DNA of 51,113 nt from Gammaproteobacteria bacterium. Its GTDB lineage: Bacteria > Pseudomonadota > Gammaproteobacteria > JACQPQ01. Position 1 is the first letter of the stretch. Every line of letters begins with the position of its first letter. Positions 26,365-34,301 of this stretch are shown in pieces. The stretch spans positions 1-51,113 of the forward strand of contig JACQPQ010000025.1 in the NCBI GenBank assembly GCA_016207405.1, read 5' to 3'. The notes under the pieces were generated by a model. It was not told the DNA's origin. It was given only the letters and a program-made list of their open reading frames with translations, and made no database searches. A program made the translations under genes and the position numbers.

Positions 26365-28137
26365 TTATTGAGTGACCAGAATATCAGGAAATCCTCGCCA
26401 AGATTGATCGTTCTTAAGAACGACGTCGTCTCCCATCGAGCGAATCATTGCAGAAAGAATATAATTTCCAGGCTTTATACCCGGCGGAATGGTCAAAACA
26501 GATTGATCCAGTTCATTTGCAATAAATGTTGATTGAAAGGCAGGTAAGTTATGGTGTGTACTCTTCTCACTTTTGTTCAATAACGGAATGAGGAGATCAC
26601 GCCGCGAAAGCGGCGAATACAAAGAGGCCAATGCCCAAAAAACCTCAACGGAGGCATCTTGCGACCCTAAATTTTCGAGTGTGAAATCTTTTATAACAAT
26701 CTTATCTCCCCCGTTAACCCAAAGGCGACCTTTGGGATTGAAATCTTTAATAGAATCGCCCTGTCTTTGAACAACGGTGTCATAATATACCGTTTCACCT
26801 TGATAGGTGTCAGCCATATAAAGAGAAATGTGTACGTCCTGTGTATTTTTGAACAACAGAGGATACTTTTTCTTGGCTCTTTTAATATCTGCCAAATATA
26901 ATCGATCGAAAGCTTGGTATCTGTTTGTATATTTAACGTCTTTTTTATGAGTTCCTCTTGTTTGAGGATAAGGTTGGTGAAAGACGCTGAGTTCGCCCTT
27001 GGCATCGTAAGGATAAAGAAGCTGTAAGGAAGGCGATATATTTTTTTTACCTTCACCTAAAAGAGCAGTGGTTAAGGCGCTTAAAATGGTGGAGGCAAGA
27101 TTGTAGTGTGTATCGCTAAAATAAGCCTTCTCATTATCGATGGTCCATCGGTCTCTAGAATCTCCCATGATGCGGGGGTTAATAATAATATCGATATCAT
27201 TTTTGGTTTGAATAACCGCATACATTTTTTGCGGAGTAGTCGCCCCAAGATAATTTTTATCTTCCTCGGAACTGGCAAACCCAATTTCGTTTTGGAAGTT
27301 TCCATGTGTCAAAGATGCATCAAGAGAGCGTTGAAGGGCAGGTTGGTAAAAAAAATCCGCATACTGGTTCCAGTAGTCCATTTGACCTCTGACTGTCCTA
27401 AAAAACAGTTCTTCTATTTTCTGAGAACGAAGCTCGGTTGGAGTATCGCGTGTCAATACTGTAAATGAAATGGGAGGGGTTGTTGTACGACTAGCAAACT
27501 TTGAAGCGAAAGTTTTTGAAATTGCATGTATCTCTTTTTTTACACCTACAATGCCGTAAAGCTGGAAGGTATTGTTTTTATAAGAGAGAAGTGGTGCACC
27601 GGTTATGGGAACCTGAAACCTGAACCATTCTGTTTCATCAAAAGATGTTTTGTTAAGCGTTTTCAGGGCTTTAGATAGTGTAGCGTAATCGCTTGGAGAT
27701 TCCTTCTGTTCGTCCCAACCCATGTCATACCATGCGACAGTGGTTTGCTCCCCAGGCGAGGGTGGTTTCGAAGATATGACGATAGGGATTGGTTTTGTAA
27801 ATTCTTTTCTGAATGAGACCAAAGCAAGGTTTTCAAAAAACGTCACGGTTTTTATATCTTCCCTATCGGATGTTTTAAATTTTTCATTAATCTGGAAGGT
27901 GATACCTTTTTTAATAGGTTTATTCGATTTAAGTGGCACAAAACAACTTTCTGCAGTGAGTGCGGAGGAGGGTGAGATGAATATACCCGAACACCTTCCA
28001 GCGGGAGTGACGATATAAACAATGAGATCGTAAAGTTTATCTTTGGGGATGTCCTCTGCAAAGGCATGACCATTCAAGAAAATGCAGAGGAGCACAAATT
28101 TCACGGCCGTTTTTAATATAGGGTGCATAGGTAACAT
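26365..28137 (-). CDS. Exported trypsin-fold pseudoprotease with CARDB-like C-terminal domain
   Basis: 590-aa protein with a signal peptide (VLLCIFLNGHAFA, cut before EDI). Residues 40-200 follow the trypsin-like layout: RCSGIFISPSSALTAESC, FENLALVSF and PITGAPLLSY...YGIVGV. These correspond to CSG-x-LI-x-LTAAHC, DIAL and GDSGGPL...GIVS. All three catalytic positions are changed: His to Ser64, Asp to Asn103, Ser to Thr179. The last ~130 residues look like an immunoglobulin-like CARDB adhesion domain (NLGSQDASVEVFWALAS, IPPGIKPGNYIL, ILV). Probably a binding or scaffold protein rather than an enzyme. ATG 28137 or 28128 could be the start. Confidence 0.72.
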   Translation of the reverse strand: MLPMHPILKTAVKFVLLCIFLNGHAFAEDIPKDKLYDLIVYIVTPAGRCSGIFISPSSALTAESCFVPLKSNKPIKKGITFQINEKFKTSDREDIKTVTFFENLALVSFRKEFTKPIPIVISSKPPSPGEQTTVAWYDMGWDEQKESPSDYATLSKALKTLNKTSFDETEWFRFQVPITGAPLLSYKNNTFQLYGIVGVKKEIHAISKTFASKFASRTTTPPISFTVLTRDTPTELRSQKIEELFFRTVRGQMDYWNQYADFFYQPALQRSLDASLTHGNFQNEIGFASSEEDKNYLGATTPQKMYAVIQTKNDIDIIINPRIMGDSRDRWTIDNEKAYFSDTHYNLASTILSALTTALLGEGKKNISPSLQLLYPYDAKGELSVFHQPYPQTRGTHKKDVKYTNRYQAFDRLYLADIKRAKKKYPLLFKNTQDVHISLYMADTYQGETVYYDTVVQRQGDSIKDFNPKGRLWVNGGDKIVIKDFTLENLGSQDASVEVFWALASLYSPLSRRDLLIPLLNKSEKSTHHNLPAFQSTFIANELDQSVLTIPPGIKPGNYILSAMIRSMGDDVVLKNDQSWRGFPDILVTQ

Positions 28138-28179
28138 TTTTATTTATTTTAAGTTCCGAATCAGTCCATTTCTTTTCTC

Positions 28180-28202
28180 GTTCCCACGCTCTGCGTGGGA
28201 AC
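28180..28202. repeat. CGTTCCCACGC palindrome between two exported-protein genes
   Basis: GTTCCCACGC, TCT loop, GCGTGGGAAC: the same core as at 6215, 29974 and 30018. Downstream (28203-28250) is a GGGGA/TCCCC mini-hairpin. It splits the three-gene exported-protein cluster in the 133-bp gap and could form an RNA hairpin there. Confidence 0.85.
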
Positions 28203-28270
28203 GTCAGTTGCAACGCGAGAGCGCCGGGGATTGTGTGTCCCCACACAGAATGTTGGCACAACAAGAGAAA

Positions 28271-29845
28271 CTAGACACGAGGTTTGCATAGAGTGGGAAG
28301 GACCGACTTCCCTCTATCTTTACCACTAGAAATAATCTTTTCCCGATCATGTAGAGTAATTCCCATGTTTTTTGTTGTCCCAATCAACGTGGTATAAGTA
28401 CGTCCTTGTGCATTTGGGGCAACCTTTTGAATAATTTCGAAGCTCTCTAATAGATCATCATCATCCGTAAGCCAAGCGTCTGGTATCTGTGCCACGATTT
28501 TGCGAGCCACGGCAGAAGCAAGAGCTGCGCCCGGAACACCTATACTCCCTGCAAGGCCAACCAATATATCAATCCACTGCTTATGGTTTGTGTTATCTTT
28601 TTCCATGACAACCATGCTAAGCGAGTCATTAATATTCGCGTCATAGTAGCTCCAAATAATTGCTATTGGTGCGTCGTTTAGAACAGTCCAGTTATTCGTT
28701 GTTCCTTTGATAAAGTCTAATGGTATTGAACCTTCAGGATAATTGTTGTCTTCAGGTGCAGGAATGCGGATATTTAAAAGTTTCATATGTTTCTTCTTCA
28801 TTAGACAATGCCCCTCCTCGTTTTCATCGGGCGACTCCTCACTACAAAAACCATTAATAAAGGCATAGGGTTCAGGGACACCCTTGAACCAGGGTTCCTG
28901 AACATCTTTTATGTCATATCGGGCAAACCCCTGTACTTCTAAACAGTTATACAGATTCGAAGCCTCTTGATTCTTGGCGAAGGCGGAAGAAATTGGCATA
29001 AAAAATGGAGTTGCTTGGGAAGTTGTGCGCCCTTTCCCCCCATGTTTCTTCTGTGCCTTGTGCCGCTGTTGTTTTAGTAGTGTATTTACTTTCCACAAAG
29101 TTGAACGCATCTCCTTTCTTTCGTCGCGGTCGACGATAAGTACATTTTTCTCTTTCGGTTTTTTATCCTTATTCAGTTTTATCGACCGACCGACTTGATC
29201 AAAGGCCTCAACAAAAGTAGAAGTCGGCCCTCGATAATTTTTGTCTCCTTTTTTGCAGGAAAGGCCAGGATTTGGATTTTTCTCGGTTGAGATGCATTTT
29301 TTAACATCTTCTCCAGGAGGGGGATAAGCCACTAAAAACTCATCCCAGTTATCGGTGCTTGAAAAGAGAACAGCGCTTGCTTGTTGGAGAGTTTGGTTTT
29401 CAGCGGGTTCTCCCATTATCAAATGAAGCGACAAAAGGTCTTGGGTTAAATCTTGAAGTCCCTGCAGTTTTAAAATATTTGAGTCTAAACTTTCTACAAC
29501 TTGAGATAATGCGATTGTTTCTGTTAATGCAACGGGGTTATCTGAGGAAGCGCCAGAAAGTTTGGTTAGTGCTTGTTGGTATTCTTTGAGGAGAGGAGCG
29601 AGGGCAACAATGAGTTCAGGAGGTTCTTCCCCCGCTCTTGCAGCACTCGCCACTTGTTGCTCAGAAAATTTACTGAGTAAGAGATTTCTAAAAGTGGGAT
29701 CACCCAACTGGTGCGCAATTTCGCGAGCAATGTCTCGATAGTGGTTGGGTAACTCTTGTAGGGTGAATACTTCGCCTGCCGCGCCAACTGCTATGTTCCA
29801 AAATCCAAATAGCAATAGAGTTAATAGGTGAGAAAATTTTCTCAT
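28271..29845 (-). CDS. Exported protein of unknown function, paralog-like to the 758-aa neighbour
   Basis: 524-aa protein with a signal peptide (FSHLLTLLLFGFWNIAVGAA, cut before GEV). GGAGG at the proper 9-bp distance selects the ATG at 29845; the ATG at 29854 touches the SD and is excluded. The N-terminal YRDIAREIAHQLGDPTFRNL matches the first protein of the cluster. Two Cys pairs (KKCIST...LSCKK, FCSEE...HCLMKK) lie in the middle. Residues 390-450 hold a hydrophobic Gly/Ala-rich stretch (LVGLAGSIGVPGAALASAV) that could be a membrane or amphipathic segment. First gene of the minus-strand cluster. Function unknown. Confidence 0.7.
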   Translation of the reverse strand: MRKFSHLLTLLLFGFWNIAVGAAGEVFTLQELPNHYRDIAREIAHQLGDPTFRNLLLSKFSEQQVASAARAGEEPPELIVALAPLLKEYQQALTKLSGASSDNPVALTETIALSQVVESLDSNILKLQGLQDLTQDLLSLHLIMGEPAENQTLQQASAVLFSSTDNWDEFLVAYPPPGEDVKKCISTEKNPNPGLSCKKGDKNYRGPTSTFVEAFDQVGRSIKLNKDKKPKEKNVLIVDRDERKEMRSTLWKVNTLLKQQRHKAQKKHGGKGRTTSQATPFFMPISSAFAKNQEASNLYNCLEVQGFARYDIKDVQEPWFKGVPEPYAFINGFCSEESPDENEEGHCLMKKKHMKLLNIRIPAPEDNNYPEGSIPLDFIKGTTNNWTVLNDAPIAIIWSYYDANINDSLSMVVMEKDNTNHKQWIDILVGLAGSIGVPGAALASAVARKIVAQIPDAWLTDDDDLLESFEIIQKVAPNAQGRTYTTLIGTTKNMGITLHDREKIISSGKDRGKSVLPTLCKPRV

Positions 29846-29973
29846 TGTTGACATCCTCCATGAAAATCATCCGATAGATGTATTTGCACACAAACTGACT
29901 AAACTAACTATAGTAGTGTATGTTTTAATTTGTCAATTCAATATTTTGCGTTCCCGGGTAAAACCGTTCTCTT

Positions 29974-30040
29974 GTTCCCACGCTCTGCGTGGGAACATTG
30001 TATAAGTTATGTTTCTCGTTTCCACGCTCTGCGTGTGAAC
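29974..30040. repeat. Tandem pair of CGTTCCCACGC palindromes upstream of icd
   Basis: Copy 1 (29974-29996) is perfect; copy 2 (30018-30040) has GTTTCCACGC and GCGTGTGAAC. Each is followed by a near-identical tail, CATTGTATAAGTTATGTT or CATCGTATAAGTTATGTT, so the repeated unit is about 44 bp. It lies in the divergent region before icd. The region 29888-30114 otherwise holds only AT-rich sequence. Confidence 0.85.
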
Positions 30041-30114
30041 ATCGTATAAGTTATGTTAGTATACCCGCGATTTCGTTTTTAACACGGTCAAATTTCTCAT
30101 CTCACTATGTCACT

Positions 30115-31386
30115 ATGATTTATCAAAAAATAAAACTTCCACAACAAGGCGAACGCATTGTCGTTCAAAATGGTCGTTGGGTGATCCCTTCTGTCCCCAT
30201 CATTCCTTTTATTGAAGGCGATGGAATTGGTTCTGATATTACGCCGGTCATGCAAAGGGTGATCAATCAGGCGGTTGACGTGGCATATGGTGCCAAGCGA
30301 CGCATCGAGTGGCTTGAAATTTATGCAGGCGAAAAAGCCAATCGAGTGTATGGCGATCCCAATCTCTGGTTGCCTGAAGAAACTTTTGACGCCTTAAAAG
30401 AATTTAAGGTGGCGATTAAGGGGCCATTAACGACTCCGGTTGGAGGAGGCATTCGTTCTTTGAACGTCGCGTTAAGACAAAAGCTCGATCTGTACATTTG
30501 TATCCGGCCTATTCGCTATTTTCCAGGGACGCCCAGTCCTTTACGAGAACCTTATCTAACGGACATGGTGGTATTCCGTGAAAACTCAGAAGACATTTAT
30601 GCAGGGATTGAATGGCAGGCAGGGAGCAAAGAAGCTCAGAAGATTATTCAGTTTTTACAACAGGAATTAAACGTTTCGGCCATTCGATTCCCCGAGCAGT
30701 GTGGGATTGGCGTAAAGCCTGTTTCAAAGGAAGGTTCCCAGCGGTTGATAGCTAAAGCTATTTTGTATGCTATCGACCATGACCGCTCTTCTGTAACATT
30801 AGTTCACAAGGGCAACATTATGAAGTTTACAGAAGGCGCTTTTCGCGACTGGGGATACGAAGTGGCGCGAAAGCAGTTTTCTGCCAAACCGCTGGATGGG
30901 GGGCCTTGGCATCTCATCAAAAATCCCAAAACAGGGCGTGATATTGTTGTGAATGATGTGATTGCCGATAATTTTTTTCAGCAGATCCTCCTCCGGCCGC
31001 AGGATTATAGTGTCATTGCCACTCTTAACTTAAATGGAGATTATTTATCCGATGCTCTGGCTGCAGAAGTAGGGGGCATTGGGATTGCGCCGGGCGCGAA
31101 TCTTTCGGATGAGGTCGCTTTATTTGAAGCAACCCATGGGACGGCTCCAAAATATGCTGGGCAGAATAAAGCCAATCCCAGTTCTTTGATACTGTCCGCT
31201 GAAATGATGTTAAGACACTTAGGGTGGGTGGAAGCGGCTGAACTCGTCATTCGTGGTATAGGTAAAGCTATTCAAGCGAAAACGGTCACTTATGATTTTG
31301 CTCGCCAAATGGAAGGGTCTACCTTACTCAGTTGTTCCGAATTTGGGGAAGCGGTGATTCGCTCTTTCCTAAATCCTAAATCCTAA
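30115..31386 (+). CDS. icd: Isocitrate dehydrogenase (NADP)
   Basis: TCA-cycle enzyme of 423 aa (E. coli 416). Motifs are [37 protein letters not shown] with the substrate-binding Ser, [45 protein letters not shown] and [14 protein letters not shown] start it at ATG 30115, where homology begins; the open frame upstream encodes repeat DNA. No SD is visible. The last codons (LNPKS and stop) are made of an AAATCCT heptamer run that belongs to the adjacent repeat array, so the C-terminus appears to have been altered by it. Confidence 0.95.
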   Translation: MIYQKIKLPQQGERIVVQNGRWVIPSVPIIPFIEGDGIGSDITPVMQRVINQAVDVAYGAKRRIEWLEIYAGEKANRVYGDPNLWLPEETFDALKEFKVAIKGPLTTPVGGGIRSLNVALRQKLDLYICIRPIRYFPGTPSPLREPYLTDMVVFRENSEDIYAGIEWQAGSKEAQKIIQFLQQELNVSAIRFPEQCGIGVKPVSKEGSQRLIAKAILYAIDHDRSSVTLVHKGNIMKFTEGAFRDWGYEVARKQFSAKPLDGGPWHLIKNPKTGRDIVVNDVIADNFFQQILLRPQDYSVIATLNLNGDYLSDALAAEVGGIGIAPGANLSDEVALFEATHGTAPKYAGQNKANPSSLILSAEMMLRHLGWVEAAELVIRGIGKAIQAKTVTYDFARQMEGSTLLSCSEFGEAVIRSFLNPKS

Positions 31387-31485
31387 TAAGGTGGACCGCT
31401 CGCTACGCTCGCTTTGTCCACCCTACAAAACTAATAAGGTGGACCGCTCGCTTTGTCCACCCTACAAAACTCCCGCCAGCGGGAG
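31371..31485. repeat. Array: heptamers, two GTGGAC palindromes and a CTCCCGC hairpin
   Basis: AAATCCT repeats (31371-31386) lead into palindrome 1 (31390-31422) and palindrome 2 (31438-31461), each followed by CTACAAAACT (reverse complement of the GTAG head and its leader). Copy 2 lacks 9 bp of the centre (GCTACGCTC) present in copy 1. A further perfect hairpin, CTCCCGC-CA-GCGGGAG, sits at 31470-31485. The remaining bases to 31552 hold nothing I recognise. Confidence 0.85.
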
Positions 31486-31552
31486 AGGTGAGTAAATGTA
31501 GGCCGTTTAAGAGGAGGGGTCCATTTCATTGGCCTAAGCGTAGCGTGGCCGG

Positions 31553-32257
31553 CTATCTGCTAAAGTAATCCAGGAGCTGATGCATGATCTCCCGTGTACG
31601 GTCAAATCGGGTGAGATCTCTCACCATTTCTTCTGGCGATTGGATATAAGGCCCCTTTTGTCGCCATTCTTCTTCCCCTTGTTCTATCCAGGATTGGACG
31701 TTGGTCAGAGTGACTTCACAATGGAACTGAAGCGCTATTGTTTGGTCTTGATAAAGAAACCCTTGATTCTGACAAGCCTCGCTTTTTGCTAAGGGTAAAG
31801 TCGAGAGCGGTATTTCAAAGGTATCACTATGCCAATGAAATGCTTCAAATTGAGAAGGGAAGATTGTCGCAAGCGGGTGCAAGGGGGATAGGCACCGCTC
31901 GACTTTAAACCAGCCAATTTCTCGATACGGATTTTTCGTAACGCGCCCGCCCAATACTTCTCCTATGAGTTGCGCCCCCAAGCAGATCCCCAGAACTTTT
32001 TTGCGCGCACGAATACACGCTTCAATAAAATGTTTTTCTTTGGTCAACCAGGGATACAGATGGGTTTCTTGAACACTCATGGGGCCACCCAGCACGATAA
32101 TCCAATCTAGGGTGTTTAGATCTGGGAAATGATCAGTTTGATAAGTCCGCGTGAAGGTGACTTTATGCTTTTTATCTTTTAGCCAATGTTGGATAACACC
32201 TAGATCTTCATGAGGGATGTGGCTAATCGTATGAATGCGAAATGGGGGAGAGCTCAC
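31553..32257 (-). CDS. Class I glutamine amidotransferase (GMP synthase-like)
   Basis: Stand-alone GATase1-fold protein of 234 aa. The catalytic triad is visible: Cys92 in GICLGAQLIGEVLGG, and His-Glu in LQFHCEVT, with the oxyanion-loop motif VLGGPMSVQE. Such free-standing proteins are annotated as GMP synthase-like or gamma-glutamyl hydrolases; the true substrate is unknown. It starts at GTG, 3 bp after gpmI, so it is coupled to it. It ends next to the repeat array. Confidence 0.88.
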   Translation of the reverse strand: MSSPPFRIHTISHIPHEDLGVIQHWLKDKKHKVTFTRTYQTDHFPDLNTLDWIIVLGGPMSVQETHLYPWLTKEKHFIEACIRARKKVLGICLGAQLIGEVLGGRVTKNPYREIGWFKVERCLSPLHPLATIFPSQFEAFHWHSDTFEIPLSTLPLAKSEACQNQGFLYQDQTIALQFHCEVTLTNVQSWIEQGEEEWRQKGPYIQSPEEMVRDLTRFDRTREIMHQLLDYFSR

Positions 32258-32260
32258 CCA

Positions 32261-33781
32261 TTAGATAATAAGCGATTGCCCGGTCATTTCAAGCGGTTTT
32301 TCTATTGAGAGGAGTTCAAGGAGGGTGGGTGCAAGATCGGAGAGCTTTCCATCGCTTCTAAAACGAAGGGAACGTTTGCCTATATAAAGGAGTGGAACCG
32401 GGGATAGGGTATGCGCCGTATGTTTAGTGCGCGTATTGAGATCCACCATCTTTTCTGCATTGCCATGGTCGGCGGTAATGAGGGCTTCGCCTCCTACGTT
32501 TAAGAGAGGAGGAATAATTTTAGAAAGGCAAGTATCTAAGGTTTCGATGGCAGAAACGCTTGCAGAAAAATTCCCTGTATGGCCCACCATATCGGCATTT
32601 GCAAAATTGCAAATAATCACATCATGCGTTTGATTTTTGATTGTTTGTAGAAGAGTGTCTGTGATGAGCGGTGCACTCATAGCAGGGGCTTGATCGTAAG
32701 TTGAAACTTTAGGGGAGGGGATGAGGATCCGGTCTTCTCCTTCTACAGGCGTTTCTTTTCCGCCGTTAAAGAAAAAAGTCACATGGGCATATTTTTCTGT
32801 TTCGGCAAGCCGAAGTTGCTTCATGTGTTTTTCGGCAAAGACGTCGGTCAAAATGTTAACCAAAGGGATGGGGGGGAAAAGGCAGGGAATGGGCCATTCT
32901 TTAGAATACTGGGTCAGCGTAACAAACCGAATATTTGAGAGATTGGGTTCGAACAAGGCTTGCGTAAGCTGGCGGGCTCTGTCCGCTCGAAAATTCATAA
33001 AAAAAACGGTGTCGCCAGAGTGAAGCGTATAAGGAGGACTGGATGGAGAATGGATGGTGGTAGGTTTGATAAATTCATCGGTTTCGCCTCTTGCATAGGC
33101 CATGTTTAAAGCTTCAATAGCAGAGGAAGCCGTATAGGGGGCATGGCCTCTCACGATGACATCATAAGCGGCTTGGGTGCGGTTCCATCGGTTGTCTCGG
33201 TCCATGGCATAGTAGCGCCCGGTGAGGGAAGCCACCTGTCCTTTTCCTAGTTTTTTAAACAAATTTTCGATTGTATTAAGCGAGGCAAGTGCGCTTTGAG
33301 GCGGGAGATCGCGCCCATCACAAAAAACATGACAGTAAATTTGAGAAATGCCTTTCTGTGCAGCACATTCAATGAGTGCATGAATGTGCCTTTCGTGGCT
33401 GTGCACGCCACCGGGGGAAAGAAGACCTAGTATATGCAGTGCCTTTTGTTGAGAGCGAGTGGCTTCTAATGTTTGGAGGAGTGTAGGGTTTTGAAAGAAG
33501 GTTTTGTCTTCAATCGCTTTATGAATACGGGTGAGATCTTGGGTAAGGACGCGCCCCGCGCCTATTGTGAGATGCCCCACCTCGGAATTTCCCATTTGAC
33601 CTTCAGGGAGTCCAACGGCAAGGCCGGAGCAATAGAGTGTCGTATGGGGATAAGTCGCCCACAGAGTATCCCATGTGGGCTTGGCAGCCGAATGAATGGC
33701 ATTTTCTTTTTCAGATTCGGAATATCCCCAGCCGTCTAAAATAATAAGAAGAAATGGCTTAGGGCGAAGAACAAAAGCCAT
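32261..33781 (-). CDS. gpmI: 2,3-Bisphosphoglycerate-independent phosphoglycerate mutase
   Basis: Manganese-dependent glycolytic mutase of 506 aa (E. coli GpmM 514). It has the alkaline-phosphatase-superfamily motifs: LIILDGWGYS at the N-terminus, MGNSEVGHLTIGAGRV with the catalytic Ser, VFCDGRDLPPQSAL, GRYYAMDRDNRWNRTQ, NFRADRARQLTQAL, NADMVGHTGNF and TADHGNAEKM with metal ligands. No SD is visible. Upstream DUF2147 ends 4 bp before its start. Confidence 0.96.
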   Translation of the reverse strand: MAFVLRPKPFLLIILDGWGYSESEKENAIHSAAKPTWDTLWATYPHTTLYCSGLAVGLPEGQMGNSEVGHLTIGAGRVLTQDLTRIHKAIEDKTFFQNPTLLQTLEATRSQQKALHILGLLSPGGVHSHERHIHALIECAAQKGISQIYCHVFCDGRDLPPQSALASLNTIENLFKKLGKGQVASLTGRYYAMDRDNRWNRTQAAYDVIVRGHAPYTASSAIEALNMAYARGETDEFIKPTTIHSPSSPPYTLHSGDTVFFMNFRADRARQLTQALFEPNLSNIRFVTLTQYSKEWPIPCLFPPIPLVNILTDVFAEKHMKQLRLAETEKYAHVTFFFNGGKETPVEGEDRILIPSPKVSTYDQAPAMSAPLITDTLLQTIKNQTHDVIICNFANADMVGHTGNFSASVSAIETLDTCLSKIIPPLLNVGGEALITADHGNAEKMVDLNTRTKHTAHTLSPVPLLYIGKRSLRFRSDGKLSDLAPTLLELLSIEKPLEMTGQSLII

Positions 33782-33785
33782 TCAA

Positions 33786-34265
33786 TTAGAGAATAGGTTT
33801 AGGTTCTTCCAGTTTTGCTCTTTGCCAAATTTGGGTTCTGCCTAATAAAGATATTCCGATATACCCTCTTACTTTAAGTTTTTGAGGGGTTTCAGAGCCG
33901 AACAGGGTTAGATAACTTGTATACACTTTCCCGTTTTTTGGATCGAGGATGCGGCCATCTGTCCACTTCCCGGGTTCCTTGCTTGCTTTGAAATCCCATA
34001 GAATTTTCATGCCTTCGATAGGCTTCCCTTTAAGGTCTCCCTCGCAGGCCGTGCAGAGTTTGCCGGGTTCAAGCAGCAAAGTTTTGACCACGCCTACCAA
34101 CTGGCCGTTTTCTTCTTTAATTTCGACGATACTTTTTTGTTGGCCAGTTTTATCATCAATGGTGATCCAATTTCCTATGGGGGAGGGTGCTTCTTCTGCA
34201 AGAGCGGCTTCTCCTCCGACCATAACCCAAAGCCCACAAATGATTATTCGAAAAAAATGGTTCAT
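33786..34265 (-). CDS. Exported DUF2147 protein
   Basis: 159-aa exported protein with a signal peptide (FFRIIICGLWVMVGGEAALA). The DUF2147 core is easily seen: GNWITIDDKTGQQKSIVEI, NGQLVGVVKTLL, LCTACEGDLKGKPIEGMKIL, KWTDGRILDPKNGKVYTSYL and LKVRGYIGISLLGRTQIW. CTAC is the conserved Cys pair. AAGGAGG, 9 bp upstream, fixes the start at 34265; the longer frame is not used. Function of the family is unknown; a role in the cell envelope or in ligand binding is often guessed. Confidence 0.88.
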   Translation of the reverse strand: MNHFFRIIICGLWVMVGGEAALAEEAPSPIGNWITIDDKTGQQKSIVEIKEENGQLVGVVKTLLLEPGKLCTACEGDLKGKPIEGMKILWDFKASKEPGKWTDGRILDPKNGKVYTSYLTLFGSETPQKLKVRGYIGISLLGRTQIWQRAKLEEPKPIL

Positions 34266-34287
34266 GTTTTTTATCCTCCTTGCACCG

Positions 34288-34293
34288 TATAAT
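34288..34293 (+). promoter_or_regulatory. Candidate -10 box of the BepA-like gene
   Basis: A perfect TATAAT lies 8 bp before the ATG at 34302. With the usual start-site distance the mRNA would begin within 1-2 nt of that ATG, a leaderless arrangement like purB. No good -35 is visible; the upstream bases are the SD and start of the divergent DUF2147 gene. Confidence 0.4.
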
Positions 34294-34301
34294 ACGATGA
34301 T

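Noticed and set aside
28974-29198. Cys/Phe-rich frame antisense to the 524-aa exported protein
   Set aside because: Opposite-strand shadow with improbable composition; the sense protein has a signal peptide and SD.
29974-30040. CRISPR-like array
   Set aside because: Only two palindromic units with a 44-bp period and near-identical spacers; no cas genes. This is a tandem repeat, not CRISPR.
29989-30114. N-terminal extension of icd
   Set aside because: It translates the CGTTCCCACGC repeat array, has no homology to Icd, and begins inside a repeat.
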